Shown one piece after another: positions 1 to 8,259 of a stretch of DNA of 64,000 bases. The translations under genes and the position numbers were made by a program. The stretch is from Gallalistipes aquisgranensis (GTDB lineage Bacteria > Bacteroidota > Bacteroidia > Bacteroidales > Rikenellaceae): assembly GCF_014982715.1 (NCBI RefSeq), contig NZ_JADCJY010000002.1, forward strand, positions 372,001 through 436,000, written 5' to 3'. The stretch's first letter is position 1. The number at the start of each line of letters is the position of its first letter. The notes under the pieces were generated by a model. It saw only the letters and a program-made list of their open reading frames with translations, ran no database searches and was not told the DNA's origin.

Positions 1-858
1 GCCGACCTGCCCCGCACCCTGTCGCTCGGCGGTTCGGCCGGCAATACGATCCGGGCCATGGCCCGCCTCGGCGCGCAGGTCGGTTTCGTGGGCAAGGTGG
101 GCAACGACACGACCGGAGACTTTTTCGAAAAGGCGCTGGAAAACCTGGGCGTGAAACCCACCATCCTCCGGGGAACGCTGCATTCGGGCCGGTGCGTGTC
201 GCTGGTGTCGGGCGACGGGGAACGGACGATGGCCACCTATCTGGGCGCCGCGCTGGAGATGAAGGGCGGAGAGATCGCTCCGTCGGTCTTCGAAGGTTTC
301 GACTGCCTCTATATAGAAGGATACCTGGTACAGGACCACGACCTGATCCGAACGGCCGTAGCCACCGCCAGACGATGCGGCATGAAGGTGGCCATCGACC
401 TGGCCAGTTTCAACATCGTGGAGGAGAACCTCGATTTCCTGCGCGGACTGGTGCAGGAGTACGTCGACATCCTCTTCGCCAACGAGGAGGAGGCCCGCGC
501 CTTCACCGGGGAGGTGAAACCGCTCCGGGCGCTGGAAGTGATCTCGAGGGCCTGCGAACTGACCGTGGTGAAGGTCGGCATCAAGGGCGCCTACATCAAA
601 CGGCAGGGCGGGGAGGTGATCCACGTGGGCATCCTCACCGCCGCCAACCGGGTGGACACCACCGGGGCGGGCGACTTCTACGCCGGGGGATTCCTGGCGG
701 GCCTGTGCCAGGGGCTGACGCTCCGGCAGTGCGGCACGATCGGAGCCATCGCGGCCGGAAAGGTGATCGAAGTGATCGGCACCACGTTCGGCGAAGAGAC
801 CTGGACGGAGATTCTGCGGCTCGTCCACAAAGTGAAAACGGAAAAATACCTGTTCTGA
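1..858 (+). CDS. PfkB-family sugar/nucleoside kinase (5' end outside window)
   Basis: The reading frame is open from base 1, and the residues before the first internal ATG at 58 encode the GGSAGNTI substrate/dimer motif of the PfkB (ribokinase/adenosine kinase) family. The gene therefore begins upstream of the window and 58 is not the start. Near the C-terminus the second PfkB signature is intact (DTTGAGDFYAGGFLAGL), with the catalytic Asp in GAGD, so the enzyme is probably active as an ATP-dependent kinase. The substrate (adenosine, ribose, fructose or another sugar) cannot be assigned. It ends 14 bp before folB, so the two are probably co-transcribed. Confidence 0.88.
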   Translation, partial: ADLPRTLSLGGSAGNTIRAMARLGAQVGFVGKVGNDTTGDFFEKALENLGVKPTILRGTLHSGRCVSLVSGDGERTMATYLGAALEMKGGEIAPSVFEGFDCLYIEGYLVQDHDLIRTAVATARRCGMKVAIDLASFNIVEENLDFLRGLVQEYVDILFANEEEARAFTGEVKPLRALEVISRACELTVVKVGIKGAYIKRQGGEVIHVGILTAANRVDTTGAGDFYAGGFLAGLCQGLTLRQCGTIGAIAAGKVIEVIGTTFGEETWTEILRLVHKVKTEKYLF

Positions 859-872
859 AAACCGACTCTGAC

Positions 873-1226
873 ATGCGTACCCTCATCGAACTCGAAAACA
901 TGGAATTCAAGGCCTTTCACGGCTGTTACGACCTGGAAAAGAAGGTGGGCAACCTGTTCCGGGTGGACGTGGCGATCGAAGCCGAAATCGGGGATGCCGC
1001 CGCGAAGGACTCGATCGGGGAGACGGTCAACTACCTCACCGTGTTCGAACTGGTGCGCGAGCAGATGGCCGTCACTTCCGACATCATCGAAAACGTGGCC
1101 GAACGGATCATCGACGCGATCCGCGCCCGCTTCCCGCAAGTCCTGCGCGTCACGGCCAAAGTGTCGAAACTCGCCCCGCCGCTGGGCGGCAAAATCGAAC
1201 GGGTGAGCGTAACCCTAACAAAATAA
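873..1226 (+). CDS. folB: Dihydroneopterin aldolase FolB
   Basis: A 117-residue protein of normal length for FolB, which converts 7,8-dihydroneopterin to 6-hydroxymethyl-dihydropterin and glycolaldehyde in folate synthesis. Visible family features are the N-terminal MEFKAFHGCYDLEKKVGN strand-loop and the C-terminal VSKLAPPLGG segment carrying the conserved catalytic Lys. The ATG at 873 is chosen because the protein then begins directly at the first beta-strand; the much longer open frame upstream only shadows the kinase gene. It follows the kinase by 14 bp, and no other folate gene is in view. Confidence 0.9.
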   Translation: MRTLIELENMEFKAFHGCYDLEKKVGNLFRVDVAIEAEIGDAAAKDSIGETVNYLTVFELVREQMAVTSDIIENVAERIIDAIRARFPQVLRVTAKVSKLAPPLGGKIERVSVTLTK

Positions 1227-1241
1227 GGGGCTCGCGGAAAG

Positions 1242-1250
1242 TGTTGATAA
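1242..1250 (-). promoter_or_regulatory. DnaA-box-like 9-mer upstream of the ribonucleotide reductase gene
   Basis: TGTTGATAA on the + strand (TTATCAACA on the minus strand) is one mismatch from TTATNCACA and identical to a 9-mer at 19387-19395 in the candidate origin. It lies in the 146-bp folB-nrdJ gap, which has no clear TAnnTTTG box. The closest is TAAACTTG a little further downstream. DnaA control of reductase genes is known in E. coli; its relevance here is inference. Confidence 0.25.
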
Positions 1251-1372
1251 CTTCTTGATAAGTTATGCGGCACGGGGGGCGGTTCTCCCGAAAAGAGTGT
1301 GTAAACTTGTATTGCGGCTTCCGGCCCGGCAGTACCTCAACAGTCTGAATGTAACAACAATACAATACGAAC

Positions 1373-3946
1373 ATGTCAGGTAACAAGGAAAAGAAGAGTG
1401 CCGACGGCGCTCTGAAAGAGTACGACTACTCCGATGCGGTGGAGACGGCCAAGGCCTATTTCCGGGGCGACGAACTGGCCGCCACGGTGTGGGTGAGCAA
1501 GTACGCCCTGAAAGATTCGATGGGCAAGCTCTACGAGAACTCCCCGGAGCAGATGCACTGGCGGATCGCCGGCGAGATCGCCCGGATCGAGGAGAAGTAT
1601 CCCAATCCGATGGACGCGGCGGAGATTTACGGGCTGCTGAAGGATTTCCGCTACGTGATCCCGCAGGGAGGTCCCATGACCGGCATCGGAAACAACCTGC
1701 AGGTGGCCTCGCTGTCGAACTGTTTCGTGATCGGCCACAAGAACCCGGCAGACTCCTACGGCGGCATCATCCGCATCGACGAGGAGCAGGTGCAGCTGAT
1801 GAAGCGGCGCGGCGGCGTGGGCCACGACCTGTCGCACATCCGCCCCACGGGCAGTCCCGTGCTCAACAGCGCCCTCACCTCGACGGGTATCGTCCCTTTC
1901 ATGGAACGCTATTCCAACTCCACCCGCGAGGTGGCGCAGGACGGCCGACGGGGCGCGCTGATGCTCTCGCTCTCGATCAAGCACCCCGACGCCGAGAACT
2001 TCATCGACGCCAAGGTGGAGACGGGTAAGGTGACCGGAGCCAACGTCTCGATCAAGATCGACGACGAATTCATGCGCTGCGTGAAGGAGGGCAAAAAATA
2101 CCACCAGCAGTTCCCGATCACGGGCGATCATCCGATGTACGAAAAGGAGATCGACGCCAAAGCCCTGTGGAACAAAATCATCCACAACGCATGGAAATCG
2201 GCCGAACCGGGCGTGCTGTTCTGGGATACGATCATCCGCGAATCGGTGCCCGACTGCTACGCCGACCGGGGTTTCACCACCGTATCGACTAACCCCTGCG
2301 GCGAAATCCCGCTCTGTCCCTACGACAGCTGCCGTCTGCTGGCCCTCAACCTGTACAGCTACGTGGACGATCCCTTCACGAAAGACGCCAAATTCAACTT
2401 CGATAAGTTCAGGAACCATATCGCCAAGGCGATGCGGATGATGGACGACATCATCGACCTGGAGCTGGAAAAGGTGCAGCTCATCATCGAAAAGATCAGC
2501 AAAGATCCCGAAGACGAGGATATCCGCCACGTGGAGCACAGCCTTTGGGAGAAAATCCGCGAAAAGGCCCTGATGGGCCGCCGCACGGGCCTCGGCATCA
2601 CGGCCGAAGGCGACATGCTGGCCGCGCTGGGCCTGCGTTACGGCACGGACGAGGCGATCGACTTCGCCGTGGAGGTACAGAAGACCCTCGCGCTGGGGGC
2701 CTACCGCGCTTCGGTCGAAATGGCCGGGGAGCGGGGAGCGTTCCCGATCTACGACGCGAAGAAGGAGGAGAACAACCCCATGATCGCCCGCATCCGCGAG
2801 GCCGATCCGGCTCTCTACGAGGAGATGGTGAAGAAGGGCCGGCGCAACATCGCCATGCTGACCATCGCCCCCACGGGCACCACGTCGCTGATGTCGCAGA
2901 CCACTTCGGGCATCGAACCGGTCTTCCGTCCGGTCTACAAACGGCGCCGCAAGGTGAACCCCAGCGACAAGGACGTGAAGATCACCTTCGTGGACGAGGT
3001 GGGCGATTCGTGGGAGGAGTACAACGTCTACCACCACAAGTTCCTCACATGGCTGGAAGTGAACGGTTACTCGACCGACATGCTCGATAAGATCACCGAC
3101 GAGGAGCTCGACAAGCTGGTCGAGAAGTCGCCCTACTACAAGGCCACGGCCAACGACATCGACTGGGTGGCTAAAGTGAAGATGCAGGGCGCCATCCAGA
3201 AGTGGGTGGACCACTCGATCTCGGTGACCGTCAACCTGCCCAACGAAGTGACCGAAGAGCTGGTGGCGCAGGTCTACCTCACCGCCTGGGAGTGCGGCTG
3301 CAAGGGCGTCACGGTCTACCGCGACGGTTCGCGGGCCGGCGTGCTGGTCGACAGCAAGAAGAAGAAAAAGGAGGGCGACGAGAGCGGCAACGGCGAGTAC
3401 AAACCGCCCCTGCACCGTCCGAAAGAGCTGGCAGCCGACATCGTCCGTTTCAAGAACGGCGAGGAGGACTGGATTTCGTTCGTGGGCATCTACAACGGCC
3501 GCCCCTACGAAATCTTCACCGGTAAACTGGAAGAGGACGCCATGTTCATCCCGAAGAAGGTGACAAAAGGTGTGATCCTGAAGGTGGTGGACGCCGAAGG
3601 CAACAAACGCTACGACTTCCAGTACACCGACAAATACGGCTATACCAACACGATCGGCGGCATCTCCCGCTTGTTCGACGAGGAGTTCTGGAACTACGCC
3701 AAGCTGATTTCGGGCGTGCTCCGCAACGGAATGCCCATTCTGGACGTGGTGACGCTGATCGAATCGCTCCACCTGAACAGCGCCTCGATCAACACGTGGA
3801 AAAACGGCGTGGCCCGGGCTCTGAAGCAGTACATCTCGAACGGTACCAAGTCCAAGGAGAAGTGTCCCAACTGCGGACAGGAGACGCTCGTCTACCAGAA
3901 CGGATGCCCTGTCTGCATGAGCTGCGGCCACTCCAAATGCGGTTGA
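1373..3946 (+). CDS. nrdJ: Adenosylcobalamin-dependent (class II) ribonucleoside-diphosphate reductase
   Basis: An 857-residue class II ribonucleotide reductase that makes deoxynucleotides using a B12-derived radical. The NPCGEIPL motif places N307, C309 (expected thiyl-radical Cys) and E311, and LSNCFVIGH supplies one of the redox cysteines. The C-terminus is a Cys-rich zinc-ribbon tail (CPNCG, CPVCMSCGHSKCG) that shuttles reducing equivalents. Length agrees with the long NrdJ type of Bacteroidota and Thermotoga. It stands alone, with 146 bp of upstream non-coding DNA and no recognisable cobalamin riboswitch. A G-C hairpin follows the stop. Confidence 0.95.
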   Translation: MSGNKEKKSADGALKEYDYSDAVETAKAYFRGDELAATVWVSKYALKDSMGKLYENSPEQMHWRIAGEIARIEEKYPNPMDAAEIYGLLKDFRYVIPQGGPMTGIGNNLQVASLSNCFVIGHKNPADSYGGIIRIDEEQVQLMKRRGGVGHDLSHIRPTGSPVLNSALTSTGIVPFMERYSNSTREVAQDGRRGALMLSLSIKHPDAENFIDAKVETGKVTGANVSIKIDDEFMRCVKEGKKYHQQFPITGDHPMYEKEIDAKALWNKIIHNAWKSAEPGVLFWDTIIRESVPDCYADRGFTTVSTNPCGEIPLCPYDSCRLLALNLYSYVDDPFTKDAKFNFDKFRNHIAKAMRMMDDIIDLELEKVQLIIEKISKDPEDEDIRHVEHSLWEKIREKALMGRRTGLGITAEGDMLAALGLRYGTDEAIDFAVEVQKTLALGAYRASVEMAGERGAFPIYDAKKEENNPMIARIREADPALYEEMVKKGRRNIAMLTIAPTGTTSLMSQTTSGIEPVFRPVYKRRRKVNPSDKDVKITFVDEVGDSWEEYNVYHHKFLTWLEVNGYSTDMLDKITDEELDKLVEKSPYYKATANDIDWVAKVKMQGAIQKWVDHSISVTVNLPNEVTEELVAQVYLTAWECGCKGVTVYRDGSRAGVLVDSKKKKKEGDESGNGEYKPPLHRPKELAADIVRFKNGEEDWISFVGIYNGRPYEIFTGKLEEDAMFIPKKVTKGVILKVVDAEGNKRYDFQYTDKYGYTNTIGGISRLFDEEFWNYAKLISGVLRNGMPILDVVTLIESLHLNSASINTWKNGVARALKQYISNGTKSKEKCPNCGQETLVYQNGCPVCMSCGHSKCG

Positions 3947-3979
3947 TACCTTTCTTTACCAATCATAATTCCGAAGCGA

Positions 3980-4009
3980 AAGAGCGGCTCCCGCAAGGGA
4001 ACCGCTCTT
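3980..4009. terminator. Hairpin between convergent nrdJ and DUF4837 gene
   Basis: Inverted repeat with arms AAGAGCGG and CCGCTCTT, extended by a second 4-bp block across one mismatch, with a GCAA loop. It sits between two convergent genes, so it may end transcription from both sides. It lacks a good U-run on either strand, which makes the call uncertain. Confidence 0.5.
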
Positions 4010-4074
4010 CGTGATTGACATGGGATGCCGCCGGAACGGGAACATCTCCTCCGTTCCGGAAAAAACGTCCGGAA

Positions 4075-5088
4075 CTATTTTCCCGTTTCGGCCTGCCGTT
4101 TGACCTTCGCCTCGTCGTCGGGGAAGCTGACCGTGTAGATCAGGTTCTCCAGCTGGCGCAGGTAGTTCCTTTTGGGCTTCTTGGGCGAATAGACGTACAT
4201 GTCGATGGTGGTCACCCGGTTCGTGGTAAGGTTCAGCGTGGAATAGCTGATGAAGGGACCGCCCATGAAGTCGCCGTGCACCTCCCAGAAACCGCGCATC
4301 TCGGCCCAATAGCGGCCGTCGATCCGCACGTGTTTCAGATCGGGCAGGGCATCGGGATAGGTGGCCATGTAGGAGCTGTCGGAGGGCCCCGGAATCCGTG
4401 CGGCGAATTCGTTGCGTCGGGCCAGCAGAGCCCCCACCGTGAAATCCGCCTTCCCCGTATAGGGATAGCTGTATATGAAAAATCCCTGGCTCGCCAGCGG
4501 CAGTTCGTAGGAAATCCAGAGAAAATCGGGGCTCTCCTGACGGAGTTTGTACCCGGTGGGCACCTGCATCTGCATGTCGAATTTCCGGCGGATCAGCTCC
4601 ACCAGTTCGCGCTCGTAATGCTTTTTACCCTGGGCGATGGCCCGCTCGCGCTCGGCCAGTTCGAAAATGGTCTGCAATTCGTAGCGGTGCCCGGACATGT
4701 AGGCGACCACCGCGGAATCGGAAGGTCCGGTGACCGAAACGATGATCTGCGGCGCCGCATCCACATCGTAGGAGGCCGTCATGGAGGGCTCGGCGTAATC
4801 GGAACCAGTCTTGATCGTCAGCAGGTTGCGGTGGCGCATCACCAGCCCCGTATAGTTCGGCACGTAGAACAGGTCATAGATCGGTTCGAGCTGGTTGATC
4901 ATCGGCACGGGTTCCTGCAGGATGGAACGGATCGTATCGCCCAGCCGTCCGTCCCACTTCTCTTTGGGGCAGACCACGAAGATTTCGTACAGGCCGCCGC
5001 TCGAAGTGATCTGCTTGTTGGGCGCCCCGCAACCGCCCAGCAGAAGGGAGAGTGCTCCGAAACAAAGAATCTTTCGCATATTTTTCAT
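4075..5088 (-). CDS. DUF4837 family lipoprotein
   Basis: A 337-residue protein with a lipoprotein signal peptide ending in LLLGGC (lipid-modified Cys at 20; an alternative start at Met4 would put it at 17). The body resembles DUF4837, a Bacteroidota-restricted family of unknown function. It starts with a GGLYEIFVV strand and contains WISYELPLASQGFFIY and a GGPFISYS segment near the C-terminus. It is probably anchored to a periplasm-facing or outer membrane leaflet. The gene is monocistronic, with a TAnnTTTG promoter element just upstream. No enzymatic motif is visible. Confidence 0.8.
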   Translation of the reverse strand: MKNMRKILCFGALSLLLGGCGAPNKQITSSGGLYEIFVVCPKEKWDGRLGDTIRSILQEPVPMINQLEPIYDLFYVPNYTGLVMRHRNLLTIKTGSDYAEPSMTASYDVDAAPQIIVSVTGPSDSAVVAYMSGHRYELQTIFELAERERAIAQGKKHYERELVELIRRKFDMQMQVPTGYKLRQESPDFLWISYELPLASQGFFIYSYPYTGKADFTVGALLARRNEFAARIPGPSDSSYMATYPDALPDLKHVRIDGRYWAEMRGFWEVHGDFMGGPFISYSTLNLTTNRVTTIDMYVYSPKKPKRNYLRQLENLIYTVSFPDDEAKVKRQAETGK

Positions 5089-5110
5089 AATCCGGTCGGT
5101 TTTATTCGAA

Positions 5111-5118
5111 CAAAAGTA
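5111..5118 (-). promoter_or_regulatory. Bacteroidota -7 element for the DUF4837 gene
   Basis: CAAAAGTA on + reads TACTTTTG on the minus strand, matching TAnnTTTG, 22 bp upstream of the DUF4837 start. Confidence 0.5.
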
Positions 5119-5136
5119 GCTCTTTTTTAGAATATC

Positions 5137-5167
5137 TTGTCAAATGACGGAAATGATTTTAACTTTG
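5137..5167 (+). promoter_or_regulatory. Bacteroidota promoter for the deacetylase gene
   Basis: TAACTTTG at 5160-5167 matches the -7 consensus TAnnTTTG. A TTG at 5137-5139 lies 20 bp upstream, where the -33 element is expected. The predicted 5' leader is about 60 nt. Confidence 0.55.
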
Positions 5168-5231
5168 CACCGTTTTTGAAACGCACGAATCACACGAACG
5201 AAACGAACCTAATAACCGTCAGCCGATAACG

Positions 5232-5840
5232 ATGTTCGCCGGAGCCACAAAAATCCTCACCAGGATGTTCCCTTCGCTCAGATGGAACATGGCGGGCGAC
5301 GAGCGGGTGTTCCTCACCTTCGATGACGGTCCCACGCCCGGAATCACGGAGTGGATTCTGGAACAGTTGTCCAATTACGATGCCAAAGCCACGTTCTTCT
5401 GCCTGGGCAAGAACGCCGAGCAGTACCCCGACCTGTACCGGCAGATCGTGGAGACGGGACACCGCATCGGAAACCACACGTACAGCCATCAGAAAGGGTG
5501 GGGCATGAGCCTCGAACGCTACGTGGAGGACGTGGACTTCGCCAACCAGATTCTGAAAACCGACCTGTTCCGCCCGCCCTACGGCCGTATCAAGCCCGTG
5601 CAGCTGCGGGTGCTTTCGGAACGTTACAACATCATCCTGTGGAACGTGCTGAGCCGCGATTACAGCCGCGTGGTCTCTCCCCGCAAATGCCTGCGCAACG
5701 TCACCCGACAGGTGGGACCCGGTTCGATCGTGGTGTTCCACGACTCCCACAAGGCGTTCCGCAACCTGCGCTACGCCCTGCCCCGCACGCTCGACTACCT
5801 GAAAAAGCAGGGGCTCGAGTGTGCCGCCATCGACCTGTGA
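5232..5840 (+). CDS. Polysaccharide deacetylase family protein (carbohydrate esterase 4 type)
   Basis: A 202-residue NodB-homology protein that removes acetyl groups from N-acetylated sugars in peptidoglycan or another envelope polysaccharide. The motifs of the metal-dependent CE4 family are present in order: TFDDGPTP (catalytic Asp and metal Asp), [10 protein letters not shown] (two metal His) and FRPPYGR. There is no obvious signal peptide, since the N-terminus [18 protein letters not shown] is only weakly hydrophobic, so localisation is uncertain. The length covers just the catalytic domain. The in-vivo substrate cannot be decided. Confidence 0.88.
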   Translation: MFAGATKILTRMFPSLRWNMAGDERVFLTFDDGPTPGITEWILEQLSNYDAKATFFCLGKNAEQYPDLYRQIVETGHRIGNHTYSHQKGWGMSLERYVEDVDFANQILKTDLFRPPYGRIKPVQLRVLSERYNIILWNVLSRDYSRVVSPRKCLRNVTRQVGPGSIVVFHDSHKAFRNLRYALPRTLDYLKKQGLECAAIDL

Positions 5841-5926
5841 CCCGACAGTGGCGGCCCGGAACCCCACGCTCCCACATCCGGCGGCAGGAAAGGGAACCGG
5901 AATTTTCATTTTCCGGTTTTTATTAC

Positions 5927-5934
5927 TAATTTTG
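5927..5934 (+). promoter_or_regulatory. Bacteroidota -7 element for efp
   Basis: TAATTTTG matches TAnnTTTG. It lies in the 184-bp gap before efp and predicts a leader of roughly 85 nt. No -33 TTG is evident. Confidence 0.45.
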
Positions 5935-6024
5935 CCGCGCGGAAAATCCGGCGGAAATCCCTTGTCGGAAGCATGTTTACCCGCACCGCGACAAATTCGA
6001 ACAAATCAGATAAAACCGAACACA

Positions 6025-6591
6025 ATGGCTACAACCGCTGATCTCAAAAACGGCATGTGCATCGAGCTGAACGGCAAAACCTTCATGGTGGTCGAATTTC
6101 AGCACGTGAAACCGGGCAAGGGTCCCGCTTTCGTCCGCACGAAACTCAAAAACCTGGAAAACGGCCGCACCATCGACAACACCTTCACGGCCGGCGTCAA
6201 TATCGAACCCGTGCGTGTGGAGCGCCGTCCCTACCAGTACCTCTACGAGGACGACATGGGCTGCAACTTCATGCACACCGAAACGTTCGAACAGATCCAG
6301 ATTCCGCGCGAGATGATCGAGAACTCCGACCTGATGCGCGAGGGACAGGTGGTGGAGGTGATGTTCCACACCGAAAAGGAGACGGTTCTCTCGGCCGAAC
6401 TGCCCCCGATCGTGGACATGGAAGTGACCTACACCGAGCCCGGCATCAAGGGCGACACCGCATCGACCAACTCGCTCAAGCCCGCCACGGTGGATACGGG
6501 CGCCACGGTACGCGTCCCCCTGTTCATCAATACGGGCGAAAAAATCCGGGTGGACACCCGCACCCGCGAATACTACGAGCGGATCAAATAA
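6025..6591 (+). CDS. efp: Elongation factor P
   Basis: A 188-residue, full-length EF-P, which binds between the P and E sites of the ribosome and rescues stalling at poly-proline stretches. The N-terminal KOW-like domain carries the loop [16 protein letters not shown] with the tip Lys at position 32, the residue that is post-translationally modified in some bacteria. The C-terminal OB domain ends with the family signature [15 protein letters not shown]. The ATG at 6025 gives the standard N-terminus; a long upstream in-frame extension is not credible. A strong terminator follows. Confidence 0.97.
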   Translation: MATTADLKNGMCIELNGKTFMVVEFQHVKPGKGPAFVRTKLKNLENGRTIDNTFTAGVNIEPVRVERRPYQYLYEDDMGCNFMHTETFEQIQIPREMIENSDLMREGQVVEVMFHTEKETVLSAELPPIVDMEVTYTEPGIKGDTASTNSLKPATVDTGATVRVPLFINTGEKIRVDTRTREYYERIK

Positions 6592-6623
6592 CGGGCGGCA
6601 GAGCCGCAGGCATATATCCCAAA

Positions 6624-6665
6624 GGAAGACACATACCCGACCGGGTATGTGTCTTCCTCGTTTTT
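6624..6665 (+). terminator. Rho-independent terminator of efp
   Basis: A perfect 15-bp stem, GGAAGACACATACCC with its complement at 6643-6657, and a 4-nt loop, followed by TCGTTTTT. Confidence 0.9.
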
Positions 6666-6817
6666 CCCGGTCCTTCTGCAGGAACGATATGTATCGCCGG
6701 GAAAGATCCCGCTGCCTGCACGGACGCTTCCGGAAAAACGGCGTCAGAGCGTCTCCGCTCCCCGGGGCAGAGAAAAGCCCGGTCGTCCGGCCGGGACCGC
6801 CGTGCGGAAAAATTCGG

Positions 6818-6825
6818 TATCTTTG
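6818..6825 (+). promoter_or_regulatory. Bacteroidota -7 element for the truncated dehydrogenase
   Basis: TATCTTTG, an exact TAnnTTTG match, 36 bp before the ATG at 6861. The promoter appears intact although the gene is deleted internally. Confidence 0.5.
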
Positions 6826-6860
6826 CGGAAAACGGATCGCAAACCACAAAAACGAACAAT

Positions 6861-7625
6861 ATGCTTGCCTACACCTATGTCGAACGGGGAAAGTTCGAAC
6901 TGAGGGAGAAACCGGTACCCGAACTGAAAGACGCCCGCGACGCCATCGTGCGCGTGCCCCATGCCGACCGGGGACTGAACCGGATTCCGGATACGGTAAG
7001 CGACGAACAGGCCTTGCTGACGGGAGACGTGCTCGCAACGGGATTCTGGGCCGTCCGCATTTCGGAGATCACCGAAGAGGAGACCGTTCTCATCATCGGC
7101 GCCGGTCCGACGGGCATCTGCACCCTGCTCTGTGCCATGCTGAAACGGCCGAAACGGATCATCGTCTGCGAAAAATCGCCCGAACGGATGCGATTCGTCC
7201 GCGAGCACTATCCCGACGTGTCGGTCATCGACCCGCAGCACTGCCGGGAATACGTACTCCGGCACAGCGACCACGGCGGCGCGGACCGCGTGCTGGAGGT
7301 AGCCGGAACCGAAGAGACCTTCCGCCTGGCATGGGAGTGCGCCCGGCCCAACGCCGTCGTCACCGTCGTCGCCCTGTACGACAGGCCCCAGACGCTTCCC
7401 CTGCCCGACATGTACGGCAAGAACCTCACCTTCAAGACGGGCGGGGTGGACGGATGCGACTGCGACGAAATCCTTCGCCTGATCGGGGAGGGAAAGATCG
7501 ACACCACGCCGCTCATCACCCACAGGTTTCCGCTGGACGAGATCGGGGAGGCCTACCGCATCTTCGAAAACAGACTGGACGAGGTCATCAAAGTGGCCGT
7601 ATCGGAAAAACAGGCCGGACGATAG
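6861..7625 (+). pseudogene. Zinc-dependent alcohol dehydrogenase (MDR) remnant lacking the catalytic zinc domain
   Basis: The open frame is 254 residues; full-length medium-chain zinc alcohol dehydrogenases are about 340-350. The first 30 or so residues (MLAYTYVERGKFELREKPVP..., DAIVRV) are a normal N-terminus, but the next residues (PHADRGLNRIPDTVSDEQALLTGDV) belong to the region just before the Rossmann fold. The GroES-like segment with the Cys/His catalytic zinc ligands and the four-Cys structural zinc loop is absent, about 90 residues by comparison with the remembered family pattern. The NAD-binding half is intact (VLIIGAGPTGICTLL; LEVAGTEETFRLAWECARP). The deletion is in frame and falls at GTGCGCGTG (6948-6956). 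It is probably inactive as a dehydrogenase, though the NAD-binding remnant may still be expressed. Confidence 0.8.
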
Positions 7626-7746
7626 TGTCTCCTCTCTCGGGGCACTCCTCAAAAATATGAATTCCCGGTTTCGCAGCGGCGGCGGAACGGGATCGGTTCC
7701 GGCCGATATCTTCCCCTTCCTTACCGGAACGGAAGAGAGGGTTCCG

Positions 7747-8259
7747 TCACCAGACCTTTTCGAAAGCCAGCCGGGAATCCTCTCCATACTTCACCTCCCC
7801 GCACCGGACGAACCCCAGGCGGCCGAGCATCTTCAGCATCGGACGGTTGTCGAAATTCGTATCCACGCGGAAGGAACGGATGCCGCGGCCGTGTGCCAGC
7901 TCCTCCGTCCGCCGCATGAAAAGGGTCGCCACGCCGCGTCCCAGCATGTCGCCGGAGACCGCCAGACGATGTACCGCCACGTAGGGAGACGCTCCGGTCC
8001 ACGCCCCGTCTATCGCTTCGTAGGCCGGTTCCCCGTCGAACACCACGGCACCGTAGGCGGCCACCCTCCCCCCGTACTCCAACACCCGGCCGTATCCCCG
8101 CACCAGATCGCGCTCCATATCCTCCCGGGCGGGATAACCGTCCTGCCACTGGAGCGATCCGGCCTGCCGCATCCGCTCCTTCGCCAGCCGGATGATCTCC
8201 GCCACGGCCGGCAGGTCGGCCGGAGCGGCCTCTCTGAAAAGGAAATCCTCCTCCCTCAT
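7747..8259 (-). CDS. GNAT-family N-acetyltransferase
   Basis: A 170-residue GCN5-related acetyltransferase. It starts with FREAAPADLPAVAEIIRLAK (beta1-alpha1), has the acceptor-side VAAYGAVVFDGEPAYEAI strand region, and carries motif A as VHRLAVSGDMLGRGVATLFM, a degenerate acetyl-CoA pyrophosphate loop. It ends with FDNRPMLKMLGRLGFVRCGE, the typical beta6-alpha4 segment. The start at 8259 overlaps the stop of the upstream DUF4435 gene by ATGA, which implies translational coupling. The acceptor substrate is unknown. Confidence 0.85.
   Translation of the reverse strand: MREEDFLFREAAPADLPAVAEIIRLAKERMRQAGSLQWQDGYPAREDMERDLVRGYGRVLEYGGRVAAYGAVVFDGEPAYEAIDGAWTGASPYVAVHRLAVSGDMLGRGVATLFMRRTEELAHGRGIRSFRVDTNFDNRPMLKMLGRLGFVRCGEVKYGEDSRLAFEKVW

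Noticed and set aside
1227-1372. Cobalamin riboswitch upstream of the B12-dependent reductase
   Set aside because: Only 146 bp are available and I could not find the conserved B12-box or the expected multi-stem layout.
1376-3931. An 851-codon open frame on the minus strand opposite nrdJ
   Set aside because: It is the exact shadow of a well-supported reductase gene in GC-rich DNA, with low-complexity His/Asp/Val-rich composition and no family motif.
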